Part shown: one piece after another, positions 39,035-51,310 of the stretch | Numbering within the stretch: the first letter of the stretch is position 1 | How the letters are laid out: each line of letters opens with the position of its first letter | Origin: Daucus carota subsp. sativus | Taxonomy: Eukaryota; Streptophyta; Magnoliopsida; Apiales; Apiaceae | Assembly: GCF_001625215.2 (NCBI RefSeq) | Contig: NC_030389.2 | Coordinates: 7,290,930-7,354,929, forward strand | Length of the DNA: 64,000 nt | Direction of reading: 5' to 3' | The notes under the pieces: model-generated | Seen by the model: only the letters and a program-made list of their open reading frames with translations | What the model was told of the DNA's origin: nothing | Database searches by the model: none | Program-made: the position numbers and the translations under genes

Positions 39035-41785
39035 GAGTTAATTACAGTTTGTAACCCCTAGGATTGCTCCAAACGCACTTAGGATCCTGAACTATCAAAC
39101 TCTGCATAATGCACCCTGAACTTTACATTCTACTGCAATTTGTAACCCCTGGCTCAACTTCCGTTAAAAAACTCTGTTAACGTTAACTTTGAAGGGCCTC
39201 AGTTGGAAATTGAAAAAGAAACACACACAACCCCCCACACACACCCCCCGTATACCCCTACACTAACTCACCTCGCTCTTCTTCCCTCCCATCCCTATTT
39301 CTTTTTTCCCCCCAATTCTGATAAACCCTAACCCGAAGAAAGCGTCTCCCCCCACATTTCTGATAAACCCGAAGCAGAGGATCGCAAAAGCAAAGCAAAA
39401 TGAGAGGACGACTTAGAGCTCGACCTCCGGTTGATGGTTCGAATGATCGAGTAGGAGTAGAGGCTTCTGAGTCTCCCGATTATGCAGGTAAGCTTCTTTC
39501 TTGATCTCCTTTGTGTTTTATATGGTGTAACAATCAATTGATGAATATTTGCATGCATGTGTTTTTTGGTAGGGTTAATTGAATATTCTGTAGCCCCTTT
39601 ATGTTTTAGTGTGGTCCCTTTATGTTGTCCACTGTGTGTAGATGAAGTATATTTATGTCTGTTGCCTTTTTAGGGTTTATTGCTTGCTTATTGAATGCTG
39701 ATTGTGTGGCCAAAAATAGGTTGTTTGATGATAATTAGTGATGCAGCAGTTAGTAAATAAATATTCAATTAAAAAATATGATTTTTATATGCAGAGGATT
39801 TCTTGTATTTTTCGATAAAACTATATCATGGTGGAGATTTGGACGAAACCAGTGCGGAATATGTCGGTGGAAATGTAGACTTCTTTGATATGTGTTGTGT
39901 AGTTGACATGACACTAGAAGAGCTAGGTGCAATGTTGGGTGAGTTGGGATTGAAGCTTGAAGACATAGAGCTCTTCTATCTTATTCCCGGAACTGGACTC
40001 CCACATGGTTTACTGCCAGTGGAAACACAGACAGATTTAGATGATTTTGTCAACAACATATGTGAGGTGTTTAATAAGGCTATATCCAAATATAGAGAAA
40101 TGGGGATAATTAGCATGTTCAAAGGTCTTCATGTTAGCTGCATGCAAAGGATAGCAAAAAGGAAAGCAAAAATGGAAAAAAAATCTGGAAAATTCTGTCC
40201 CAATCCTATGAAAATGCTGAACAGGTGCACTTACTGTCACTCTTTCTTACTTGCAAATTTAATTTAAATTAGCTTCTAAAACTCAGTTAAATATCTGTGT
40301 AGCTCAATTAAATTATCATCTAAAGCTAGCCCTATTTGGAACGGGGGTGACAAGTATCATGTCACGATGTCTGAGGGGGGGTATGAAATTGTGGTTGACC
40401 TGAAGAGTAGGAATTGTGCTTGCAAGAGATGGCAACTGACTGGCATCCCATGCCACCATGCTTGCGCTTGTATTTTCTTTCAAAAGCAGAATCCACAAGA
40501 TTACATTCATCCATATTATGAAAGGCAGAGGTTCATTGATTTGTATAGCAATCTACTTGAACCTATTAATGGTGAGGAGTTTTGGGAAGCTACAAACCAG
40601 CAAGAAATATTACCACCACTAGTTAGGGTTGCCCCTGGTAGACCTAAAAAGAAGAGGGACAAAAAGAATGATGTTCAAACTAGAGATGATAATCCTACAG
40701 TGCTGAAGAAAGTGGGGACTGTAATATCATGCACTTATTGTAAAGAACAAGGTCATAATACCAGAAGCTGCAAGAGCAAGGTAATCATATATACACATTT
40801 CATTATGTTTTACAGTAGAACTTGATGTTCACATTATTTTGTGCTCACTGCAGAAAATTGATATGGCAAGAAAGTCAGTAGAGGAAGGGGCCACTAAAGG
40901 GGAAACTTCAAAAAAAGTGGAAAAAGAGGCAGTTGACAAGGAGGCAACAAAGACAATTAAGTGCTCTTACTGCCAAAAACAAGGACACACAAGAAGATCA
41001 TGCAAGTCAAGAGTATGTTTCTAACTTTAATTTTCTGCAGTTGTATCTTTTTAATTTGCTGCATTGGTGAGTGATTTCAGTGTGTGTTTTAATTTTATAG
41101 AAATCTGATGAGGCATTCCAACAAGATAATTTAATGGACCATGGGGAGATCCACAATGGTAGCTCATCCAATCCAGGCACTTCAAATGCCTCTACTGGAC
41201 CATCAGCCACATAGAGTTAATCTCTATTTATGATTATAGTCAGCTATTTTTGAATAGAGTTAATCTCTATTTAGGTGCTTCTGGAACGTAAATTGTGACG
41301 TATCATTTGTCGATTGCGCACATTTGATATAGTCAATTTTAGCATCCAAAACTTTGAAATATTTTGGTATTGGCTGCAACAACCTCTGTTTTGCATTGGC
41401 TAGAACTTTACAGTGGCTACACTTTTAATTTTGTATTGGCTTGAATGTTGGAATCTTTGGAATGTTGGACTTGTATTGGCCGTAATATTTTCTCAAATGA
41501 ATGCCTAGAATGTTATGTTTTTTTGCTGTTTGTTGTAGCTGTTTAATTGCTTCTTCATTTGCACTGGACAACAGCAGCATAGATGTGTACAATGGCCATG
41601 CATTTTGTGTTGCCCATAATGTCCCTGGCAAAGTTAACTTTAACAGCAGAATTAGACGGAAGTTGAGCCAGGGGTTACAAATTGCAGTAGAATTTAAAGT
41701 TCAGGGTGCATTATGCAGAGTTTGATAGTTCAGGATCCTAAGTGCGTTTGGAGCAATCCTAGGGGTTACAAACTGTAATTAACTC
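39035..41785 (+). mobile_element. Mutator-like element (MULE), 2.75 kb
   Basis: The terminal inverted repeats are about 160-170 bp long. The left starts GAGTTAATTACAGTTTGTAA, and the right ends with the exact inverse; internal blocks such as CTAAGTGCGTTTGGAGCAAT and GGAAGTTGAGCCAGGGGTTA also pair. A perfect 9-bp target duplication AAACCAAAT lies at 39026-39034 and 41786-41794, the size expected for Mutator. The perfect duplication and similar repeats point to a fairly recent insertion. Inside is one complete spliced gene (39400-41214), described separately. Confidence 0.95.
39400..41214 (+). CDS. MULE protein lacking the DDE transposase core
   Basis: A five-exon gene: 39400-39487, 39795-40224, 40330-40780, 40854-41012 and 41101-41214. 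All junctions are GT-AG and in frame, and the frame is open for 413 aa. Residues 30-115 are the N-terminal PB1-like domain of plant MULE transposases (YFSIKLYHGG, then EYVGGNVDFFD). Residues 116-170 jump straight to the segment that normally follows the catalytic domain (NNICEVFNKAI, then GIISMF and CPNPMKMLN). A SWIM zinc finger follows (C202, C204, C214, H216) and then two CCHC knuckles (C307-C310-H315-C320 and C360-C363-H368-C373). The roughly 300-residue DDE core is absent, with no frameshift at the junction. It cannot be an active transposase by itself; it may bind DNA or act as a regulator, but that is inference. Confidence 0.88.
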
Positions 41786-41794
41786 AAACCAAAT

Positions 41795-42376
41795 TATAAA
41801 TTATGAGAACACACATAATAAGGTCTTGAAAAATGAATAATTATATGGTGACTAGTGTTATAATTTTTTTGAAATTTTATTTAATTTTAAAAAAATATTT
41901 TATTAATTTTTGAATGAAAATTCATTTATTAAAAAGATCTTTTATAACTCTGATAAAATTGTCCGATTTAACCGAAAAGATTTCCGACAAATTCTAAATT
42001 AACAAACCAACCGATATTTCTAATTTATACAACTCCTATAACGCGACACAAAAAATTTGAAATAATTTAAAGATTTTCTAACATCTTATAAGATATTCAA
42101 GCTTATATATTACTTAAAAAGAGCGGGAGTAAACAAACTAAATTGATTTGATTTATGTTAAAAAAATACATAACGTTGTGTCGAACTCAAATCCCGACCA
42201 TTAAGTCGACAAACATAAAGTAATGGAACTGTAACACACACATACACACACTCGCCATCTCACACTACTTCACTCCAAGCTCAACAACTGTTCTTACACG
42301 CTCAACACTCTACTCCTTTCTTTCTCTCTCTAGATGTTCTCTCTCTAGAAAACACCCACCAACCCCCACCACCACC
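41795..42376. other. Promoter region and leader of the NRG2-like gene
   Basis: AT-rich to about 42230, then C- and CT-rich up to the ATG (CACACACATACACACACTC, TTTCTTTCTCTCTCTCTAG), as in many plant 5' leaders. No clear TATA box was placed. Confidence 0.4.
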
Positions 42377-45300
42377 ATGGGCTGCACAGCCTCCAAACTC
42401 GACAACGAAGACACCGTCCGCCGCTGCAAGGAACGACGTCGTCTCATCAAAGACGCCGTCTTCGCCCGCCACCACCTCGCCGCCGCTCACTCCGACTACT
42501 GCCGCTCCCTCCGCGTCACCGGCGCCGCCCTCTCCTCGTTCGCCGCCGGCGAACCCCTCGCCGTCTCCGACCACTCCCCCGCCGTCCTCCTCCCCTCCGC
42601 CAATCCCGCACCGCCACGTGTCCCCCAACACCACCACTTCCCCCAAACTCATAAACCTAAACTCCCTCACATTCTCTCACAATCCTCTCTCTCCACCTCA
42701 CCACCTAAACAACACACACAAGTTAAGCTGCCTCATATATTATCCGAATCCGAGGCGGAGCCTGATCATCACACTCCTCTCCGCAAGTTTAATTTGAACA
42801 CCACGACGAATGTGAACCCGATAATCTCCCACAAACCGGCTGAAATGGAGAGAAAGATGAAGCCTAAGCCGAAGCCGAAGCTGCCTCATATTCTGTCCGA
42901 GTCGAGCCTTGCTTCGACTCCGAAAGGAACACGCAGGCACTTGAAAAATCAGTACAGTGAGCGTTTTACTTACGATGCTCAGGCTACTTACTCGTCGACT
43001 CCTTCTCAAGCTTCGTCGGTTTGGAATTGGGAGAATTTCTACCCTCCTTCGCCTCCTGATTCTGAGTATTTCAATCAGAAAGATAATCATCATAATGATG
43101 ATTATGATGATAATTCTTCGGTTTATTCCAAGCGTGATCTGGATAGTGCTTCGGTTTACTCGAAGAAATCGGGGAGTTTTCGACATGGCGATGATGCTTC
43201 CTCGATGTATTCAAGACATGATCCGGAGATGGCGTCGGTTTATTCGAATCACGAAAAGAAATCTAGCAGGCATGATGTGGACACAGCGTCCATGTACTCG
43301 AATTACCAGAGGGATTCGAGCAGGTATGGTCATATGGATGATAAGTCTTCGGTTTATTCGAAACATGATCCGGAGACGGCTTCAATGTACTCAAATTACG
43401 AGAAGAAATCGAGGAGTTACAAAGAAGAGGAGAGTAGGAACCATCATATTCATCATTTAGAGAGTGATTGTGAGGAGGAAGAATCGGAAACCGAAGCTGA
43501 GGAGCAAGAAGAAGTGCAGTGTAGTGAATGGGGAGATCATTACAGTACGACGACGAGCTCTTCTGATGATGAATTGGCGGAGAGGGAGTCTAGATCGGAA
43601 GCTACTCGATCTAATTTTGGATCTTCGGTTCATAGTGAAGCTAAATCGATGCCGTTTAAGGCAGCTGTGCCAGCTAGTAAGTCGGATAAGTTTGATTATG
43701 ATGCTGGGTCTTCGGCTAGCTGGAATCATAACAGTAGTAACAATGTTAATTATAATGTTGGAAGGAATGAGAGTGAGATTAGTGATATGAATATTGTGGT
43801 TAGACACCGTGATTTAGCGGAGATTGTGGCAGCGATTAAGGAGTATTTTGATAAAGCTGCTTCTGCTGGTGATCAGGTTTCGGAGATGCTTGAAACTGGT
43901 CGTGCTCAACTTGATCGGAGTTTTAAATCAATGAAGAGTAAGCATGTTTTTGTCTTTTAGTTTAGTGTTTTAAGTTAATTATGTTGTGAGATTGAAATTT
44001 AATATTTGTTATTCATCTGTTTAATAGAAACCGTCTATCATTCGAGTGGAGTGTTTAGCAATTTAAGTTCGAGCTGGACTTCGAAACCACCATTGGCAGT
44101 CAAGTACAAGTTTGAACCTGGTTCAATAGATGAACCGAGTGGCTCTAAGAGTTTATGCTCCACCTTAGAGCGGCTGTTGGCTTGGGAAAAGAAACTCTAT
44201 CAGGAGATAAAGGTACTGATTATTATCAACACATCCAAAGATGTTTATAAATTTATTTTACTTGAAATTACTCCATTTATTTCAATTTTTCCCCTAATTC
44301 TACATACTCGTTTTCAATATTGGATGAAGGGGATGACTATTTGTAATATTGGTGTAATAAAGTTAACTTTATGGAGTTGTAAATATTGACAAATAAGCCT
44401 CTAAAGATGATATAGGAACATGGAGGGAATCTTATGCTGAATTATCATTAAAATGGGTGGTGGGTGTTTGGTTGCCTTAGTTGGATCACTATTGTTCTAC
44501 AAAGCATCTTTTTCTAAAGTGTAATTATCAAAGGGTGTAATTCACTTATATCTTTGTCAAATATGGTGCAAGGAAGTTTTCTTTTGGTGGGGTTGGGTGT
44601 ATATGAATTGACAGAGTTGCAATCACGATGGATCAGTAACATTAACGGATTGATTAGAATAGTGATGGGTGGGAGTGGGGTTCTATTCTGCTGGACTTCT
44701 TTTGTTTTAAAAATGTAGCTATTAATAAATAGTCTTACGTAGTCAAATTACCTTAATGCGAGTTATTACTTTTGTTTCGAACAAGGACAGCCTGGACTGA
44801 TGTTTCTTTGTCAGATGGGAAGAAGGTAGTGGGCTTTGCCCACCCAGCTAACTTATCATAATTTGTCTGGAGTATAACCTCTAAGTTTTAACTAGAAAAC
44901 TTTGGCTGGTATCCTGGTCTTTATTAGGATACTATATTTTTCTGCGTTCTTCAGTTCCTTGTTCCAGTGTAAATTATCAATTCACGGGACTCGAAGAAGA
45001 TTTAGTGTCAGTTAGATCTGAATACAAGATTGAAGTCTTATGGTAAAATTTCGACATGATATGGGAAAGGTTTTGGTTAGTGGTGTAATTTTATATGTTT
45101 TAACTTTGATCACCCATAAAAGAAGTATATTAAGTGTATAACGATAACAACTATGAATAACAAATTAGTATCGAAGGCTATGGTTTCTTGCTGAATATCT
45201 TAGACAGGTTACCATGCATTCATCTTAGCTCTGCACTAGTGTTACCCCACTCTTAACAAGGTACTTTGGTCATTTAGTTGCTTCGAGTATTTGTAATCCT

Positions 45301-48169
45301 GCTTTAGAGAATTATGAATACTGAAGAAACGGATATGGTCCCTTTAGGGTAACCTGCACTGATCCTGAAGTCTTTTGTGATTTATGTCTTCTATTTAATG
45401 ATTATTTAAATTGCTGTAAATTTAAATTGAGTGCAGGCAAGGGAAGGAGTGAAAATTGAACATGAGAAAAAGTTATCCACTCTACAAAGCCAAGAGTATA
45501 GGGGAGATGATGAGGTGAAACTGGACAAGACAAAGGCATCAATAAAGAGGTTGCAGTCTCTAATTTTGGTCACATCTCAAGCAGTATCTAGCACCTCCTC
45601 GGCTATTAATGGTTTGCGAGACACTGAACTTGTCCCGCAGCTTGTCGAACTATGTCATGGGTAAGTGAATTTTTTTCCAAAATTTATAACCATGGATTTT
45701 TAATGAGGGCTGGTATACAATAAACTTTTCTGCTCTTCTAATAGGTGGCCCCCCCCCCCCCCCCCCGATAAGCCATACATGTTTTATTGTTTTTTTTAGC
45801 TATTTGTTGTTTCCTAATGGATTGCAACACTTGTCTAGTTAAGAGTTGTTATTGTGGAATGTCAGTTCCCTTCTTTAGTCCCTGTTTTACACTTTACACA
45901 TTACATAGTGGATAAGAAGACTAAAATATTTGTTCTTTGTCTCTTATTTTAAAATTTTTTGTTATTTTATTGAAAACTGAAAAGTTAGATAATTTGTGGA
46001 CGTTGACTTTCAATCAATGGTTAGTAGATAATTTGTGGACATTGACTATCCACCAATGTTTAGTATATTATATGTGGACATTGACTGTCAACCAATGATT
46101 TTCTTTTTGCACTATACCTTCATTGAGAGCTTCTCAATATAATTTTCGTTAGTTAAACCACCTTTTTCTAAAAGTTTTTGTAGTAATTCTGGTATTATAA
46201 GACTTGTAATTACTTTTTCAAATTGTTCAATTTTTTCTAGTGGCATTCGATCACAGAATCCATATTGAACCTCAATTTGGTGAGGTATTTAGTAATATCG
46301 TTACAAACAAGTAGTTGCTGATTTTCTGGAATTAATATTTATTGTAGTAATACGATTCATAATTTAAAACTCGAATCTGAGCTTCTGTGTTCTTCTAAGT
46401 TGGTGATTGCAGTTTTACAACTGATGAAAAGTAAAAACATTAGGTCATGGGCTTATAGTGTATCTACAGATATTCTATTTTCACATCTAATTCGTGCAAG
46501 TTTAGATTGCTGATCTGCTGCTCATTTGTCCTGAATCTTATGGGTTTCATTTTTCATGCTCCCTGCTAATTGTTTCATGCCTTAATCAATGGAAACCTAA
46601 TTTCTGGAGACTGCACATTTGCTGACAGCAACTTTAAATAAGCCGTGGCCCCAGTCTCATGGATCTTTTTCTACATCTTTGGGCTTTCTGTCAAAACTTT
46701 CATAAGCTACAAACAATTAATTGCTGGAAAGGTTAGGTGCATTTTTAAATGACTATGACCTGCAGTACTGGTCAGTGTCTGGCTAGTAGATTTATTGCTA
46801 CCTTGCAGGTTGGGATAGGATAAGTGTGTAACACATTTTTTATTTTCTTTTGCAATCATTCTGCATTAGAGTTTGTTTTTTTTTTTTATATATAAATAAA
46901 ATAAAATAAGATGCTGCTCAGACATATATTAGCAGGCATAACTGGAGGGCAATGAATTAAGTGTTTATAGTTTAAGCTCTGCTTAACATACATGACTTTG
47001 CGATAATTAATTGACCAGCATGATTATTGTGTAAGTTAGTTGCAATAAGACATATATTGTTGATCTACTTTCTATTCCAATTTATTAATTATTTAATTCC
47101 CCTGGCAGCATGGTGTAAATTTTATTAGAAATCTGACTTGTTTTGCCATTAAATACATGTGAACCAATATTCTGTTTTTTGTCCGGCTTCTTCATGTTCC
47201 ATCACAATCTCTTAATTACTCCAATTGACAAATTATCATGCCAAATCTTTGACATAGTTTTTATTAGATTTAACGTGTTATTGGCTGTCGTAGTGGACAT
47301 GTATGTATTACTTTCCGTGAGATGCATCTATGGATAGTTGTCTTGCTGCCACATATTTATGTTGGTTATACTTTAATGGCAGGTTTATGTACATGTGGAA
47401 ATCGATGAACCAGTTCCACGAAGTACAGAACCACATTGTGCAGCAAGTGCGAGGGCTTGTAAATCTGGCAACTAAGAATGTATCAACTTCTGACCTGCAC
47501 CGGCAGGCAACAAGTGATCTTGAGTCAGCTGTATCTGCCTGGCACTCCTGCTTCTGCCGCCTAATAAAGTTCCAAAGGGACTTTATCTGCTCTCTCCATG
47601 GCTGGTTTAAGCTGAGTCTCATCCCCCTCAACAGCGAACCAAATAATGGCAGCGAGGGTTCTCTTGATGCATTAACCTTCTGTGATGAGTGGAAGCTTGC
47701 GCTTGATCGTGTACCCGACACAGTTGCATCAGAAGCCATTAAGAGCTTTATCAATGTTGTCCACTCAATATCTACAAAGCAGGCAGAAGAGCTGAAGATA
47801 AAAAAACGCACTGAATCTGCATCTAAAGAGCTCGAGAGAAAAGCTTCGTCTCTCAGAAGCATAGAAAAGAAGTATTACCACTCATATTCTATGGTCGGTA
47901 TCGGGCTTCCTGATACTGGTCCTGATAACGGCCATGCATTAGATGCAAGGGACCCGCTCTCTGAAAAGAAATCTGAACTGGCAGCTAGTCAAAGGCGAGT
48001 TGAAGATGAGATGGTGAGGCATTCCAAGGCCGTAGAGGTGACAAGGGCTATGACATTGAACAATATTCAAACCGGCTTACCGGGAGTTTTTCAGGCAATG
48101 ACCAGCTTTTCTTCCCTAATCATGGAAGCACTTGAGGTAGTTTGCAACAGGTCATACGCCATTAAATAG
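42377..48169 (+). CDS. DUF630/DUF632 protein, NRG2-like
   Basis: Four exons, 42377-43937, 44028-44212, 45437-45660 and 47383-48169, join in frame to 918 aa. Residues 1-60 are a typical DUF630 domain starting [20 protein letters not shown], whose Gly2-Cys3 suggests N-myristoylation and palmitoylation. DUF632 begins near residue 475 ([20 protein letters not shown]) and runs over the last three exons with coiled-coil character. Arabidopsis relatives include NRG2, which acts in nitrate signalling; the exact orthologue is not decided here. The long first exon carries two repeated motifs. KLPHILS-(E/Q)S occurs three times (about residues 90-175), and a 20-22 residue unit with SVYSK or SMYSN followed by HDxExAS occurs about five times (about residues 245-345). 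An acidic run follows. The gene is longer than the about 800 aa Arabidopsis NRG2, mainly through this region. Confidence 0.92.
45749..45766. repeat. Run of 18 C in intron 3 of the NRG2-like gene
   Basis: An uninterrupted C tract about 90 bp after exon 3. Confidence 0.8.
45987..46100. repeat. Tandem repeat in intron 3 of the NRG2-like gene
   Basis: A unit of about 47 bp with AATTTGTGGACRTTGACT and then CAATG occurs three times with small changes. Confidence 0.7.
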
Positions 48170-48938
48170 ATAAAAACATTTGATTCTTACTTAATACTTA
48201 AATTTACTTTTGGGGTTATGAGGTAAGATATATATAGATAGAAAGGAGGCAGGCTTACACTTCAGGAAGTTTTTCCCATGAACTCTGAAATTTCAGATAT
48301 TGTATCTTTTTGATATGTAGATAAAAAGGAAATTTTGTTGAGAGATGGGGTGTTACTTTAGAGTTAATAGTTTGAAATTCTTGTATCATCTTGAGGACGA
48401 GGGTTGAATTTATCGGAACGTAAAATAAATGTATTTGGCCTTTATGTCATCTTGTTTGAATGTTTTATGCGGATAATCATGCCTCAAGGGAGAATGATAT
48501 ATTTTATCAAGAATCCGCACGTCAGATACAATTCACTAACATTCATAAATTAAAATAAATCCATTAAAATCTCATGTCAGATATAATTCACTAAAATTCA
48601 TAAATTAAAAAAAATCCATTAAAATCTCATTGAATACACCACCTGAAACAAATTATCACATATTTATCTCCCTCATAAAGAAGAATTAAAAGTTAGAGAC
48701 AATTCCAACAATACATGATTATAGCCATTGCCAAAAGGCAATGAAGAAATATCACCCCAGGTACTCACAGGTACTCAACTATTACAATCTGTAACAAGAA
48801 AAAAAGTACCTATATCAAAAAAATGGAAAAGGTCTGCAGTGAAAAGTTGAAAACATAACTTTGGAGCTATTGAATTACTCATTTTCTGCTAGACAATTTC
48901 TAGATTGTCTTTCTAGTGAGACTGATTAAGTTAGCATT
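48170..48938. other. Space between two convergent genes
   Basis: About 770 bp holding the 3' UTRs of the NRG2-like gene (plus) and F-box gene 1 (minus). A 42-bp unit (TCAGATAYAATTCACTAA...ATCCATTAAAATCTCAT) is tandemly duplicated at about 48520-48630. Confidence 0.6.
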
Positions 48939-50290
48939 TTAGTTGTAATACTGAAAGCCATCAAGTGAAACAAGTGTCTCTGTGTATTTTATAGTTTCTG
49001 GGATGCTGCATTGTTGAAGAACAAAACACTTGTCCTCTTTCTTCTCACAATCATACAAAATGTTATATAACAATTGATCAGATTCAAATTCATATTTCAG
49101 AAGAAACTTACTTCCATAGAACACCCCCGCGCCCAAATAATAAGACAACCATATACCTATCCCGGAATCATACTCCTTGACACTGAATCTCTTGGTCCAC
49201 GACACCTTACCACAAAGGTCATCCAACGTCCATACCACAGAATCAAAGACCATAGCCACAGAACCCTCGAAGTCCAAAACAGACGACCCCTTCCTCTGAA
49301 CAAACTCAGGATACGGAACTAGGCCAAAAACCTCCTCGTGCAGATCAAGTGAGATGATCGTATCCTCACAGTCTGCATACAGTACCCCGTCTACAACAAC
49401 ATCAATTTGGTCCATGTAGCAAAATTTGTTCCCCCAATTAGGAGCTCGAATTTCCTTCCAGCAACCAGTAGCTGTGGAATACACAAACACTGTAGGTACA
49501 TCATTATCCGTCGTATCCTCTCCAAACATAAACACTTTGTAAGATCCGGAGATAGAGTCATAACCAAATCCTAAATGGAATGTATATTGCTCCGGAGCAC
49601 TAGGAAGTTTCAAGTACTGTCTGATCGACGGATTCCAGAGGTATCCAACGTAATTTCTGCCCATGAAACAAATTATACCATTATAAGATTTGTTACTAAT
49701 ATCTAAATAATGGTCCAGCTGAGGCGGAAAGACAAGACTACCAACATGTATGGGAGAGCTGGAGAAATAATGTCGGTTGACGTCAAGAAACGCCTCGTTG
49801 ATAAGATGAAAATGCCGATGATCTGAAATAATGGCCACTGTGGGATTTGTCTTGGAGGCAGTGATGGCATTGTGAAGTTGAGACCTGATGAAACTAGGGC
49901 TTGAGATTACGGATAGCCATGTTTTACAGACCGACTTGAAGCGGATCAATGTTTTTACAGGAAGGTGAACAAGTATTTCGATAAGGCACTCTTGAGGCAT
50001 ATAGAAAACCAAGTTCTGAGGCTTTGAGATTGAAGAGGGTGGGATTGGTTTCTCAGGCTTGGACATGCTGCATGGGAGTGGAACCACCATCTCTCTGGTA
50101 AGAATCCCTTCAGCCATACTTAAAACGAAGCTTCTCGTCAATCGGTTGGGATTGTATCTGAGCCTGAGGGAAAATATTTGTGCAGCATATATGGGAGTGA
50201 ACCCTAATCTCTCCCATAAAGCATATATATATAACTTGATAATAAGCACAAACACAAGGCCCACGGTACCGGTATTTTTGAGAAATAAGT
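48700..50290. repeat. Segmental duplication, copy A, F-box part
   Basis: Pairs with 57440-58920 over the F-box coding region, its 3' flank (AGGTCTGCRGTGAAA, GGAGCTATTGAATYACTC) and its 5' flank (GGAGTGAACCCTAATCTCTC, GAGATAATAAGCACAA-like). Both copies have the same orientation. Confidence 0.9.
48939..50117 (-). CDS. F-box protein, copy A
   Basis: A single-exon gene for 392 aa. The F-box lies near residues 40-85 (MPQECLIEILVHLPVKTLIR, then FKSVCKTWLSVISSPSFI), the SKP1-binding part of SCF ubiquitin ligases. The remainder is the F-box-associated interaction type (GYLWNPSIRQYLKLP, YTFHLGFGYDSISGSYKV), which would choose the substrate. I chose the Met at 50117 (MAEGILTREMVV) because the longer open frame up to 50327 encodes an unrelated hydrophobic stretch lying in the duplicated leader. 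Its twin at 57645-58736 is about 90% identical in protein. Compared with the twin it has a longer N-terminus before the F-box and lacks two residues after YKV. The gene is convergent with the NRG2-like gene. Confidence 0.9.
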   Translation of the reverse strand: MAEGILTREMVVPLPCSMSKPEKPIPPSSISKPQNLVFYMPQECLIEILVHLPVKTLIRFKSVCKTWLSVISSPSFIRSQLHNAITASKTNPTVAIISDHRHFHLINEAFLDVNRHYFSSSPIHVGSLVFPPQLDHYLDISNKSYNGIICFMGRNYVGYLWNPSIRQYLKLPSAPEQYTFHLGFGYDSISGSYKVFMFGEDTTDNDVPTVFVYSTATGCWKEIRAPNWGNKFCYMDQIDVVVDGVLYADCEDTIISLDLHEEVFGLVPYPEFVQRKGSSVLDFEGSVAMVFDSVVWTLDDLCGKVSWTKRFSVKEYDSGIGIWLSYYLGAGVFYGSKFLLKYEFESDQLLYNILYDCEKKEDKCFVLQQCSIPETIKYTETLVSLDGFQYYN

Positions 50291-50360
50291 TTCTATGTAG
50301 AATAATAATAATAATATAAATGTGCACTTTTCAAAAAAACAAGTAACTTATTTTAGTAAA

Positions 50361-50913
50361 GGGTTAATTATCAAGTTGGTCACTGAAGTGGGTTTAATGT
50401 ATCAAGTTGGTCACTGAACTCAAAACGGTATCAAGATGGTCACTGAAGTGGCCAAAAATATCAAAAAAGTACCTTGAAATATGAGTTCAAGCACTAAAAA
50501 TATTATTTATAAAGTTTTACACATTATTTTTAAATGTTACCATAACCAACTAAAAGGTTATGACTTCTAGTATTTAGAATAATATATTTATATTTTATCA
50601 AGTTTATTTATTATTTATATTTTATTATATAGTTATTTCTTTGTTTTAATTAAAAATAAATAATAAATAAACTTGATAAAATCTAAATTTTTTGTCATAA
50701 ATATTAGAAGTCATAACCTTTTACTTGGTTTTGGTAACATTCAAAAATAATGTGTAAAACTTTATAAATAATATTTTTACTGCTTGAGCTCATATTTCAA
50801 GGTACTTGTTTGATATTTATGGCTACTTCAGTGACCATTTTGATACCGTTTTGAGTTCAGTGACCAACTTGATACATTAAGCCTATTTCAGTGACTAACT
50901 TGATAATTAACCC
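50361..50913. mobile_element. MULE MITE with perfect 10-bp target duplication
   Basis: A 553-bp element whose two halves are inverted over most of their length. The left starts GGGTTAATTATCAAGTTGGT, and the right ends ACTAACTTGATAATTAACCC. Direct flanks TTTTAGTAAA occur at 50351-50360 and 50914-50923. Long inverted repeats and a 9-11 bp duplication are Mutator features. Non-coding. The parallel position in the other F-box copy (about 59030-59060) lacks it. Confidence 0.9.
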
Positions 50914-51310
50914 TTTTAGTAAATAAGGAATAATATAAGGATCCAGGTAGCTGATATACGTATTCTAGAGCTCTGTTAATTAATGGCTTATAGCTTTTTG
51001 ACCGCCGGATGAATATCTATCGCACATGATTATAACATATTTTTAATACGTACCGCACTTTTAACCGCTGTACGGGGTTAGTACAACATATTTTAAGATA
51101 TATTATATATAATCTTTTTTTTTAAAACAAGATATATTATATATAATCTTAATCGCTGGATTTTCATCCAACGGGCAGCACTGTAATCCCTAATGAAAAA
51201 TATTAATAAATTTATTGAGACATGAGATCCAATATTTGAATGACTAGTCCACGACACCCATAAGATAAATGTGTATTCCTTTTTAAAAAGCAAGTAGTAT
51301 ATTATTTATA

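Noticed and set aside
42740..43807. Arg/Ile-rich frames on both strands across the first exon of the NRG2-like gene
   Set aside because: Shadow frames of the repetitive Ser/Tyr/Asp coding region. Their composition is what the complement would produce.
50118..50327. Extended N-terminus of F-box protein A (70 extra residues)
   Set aside because: The segment is hydrophobic, lies in leader DNA shared with copy B where it is not open in frame, and precedes a better Met.
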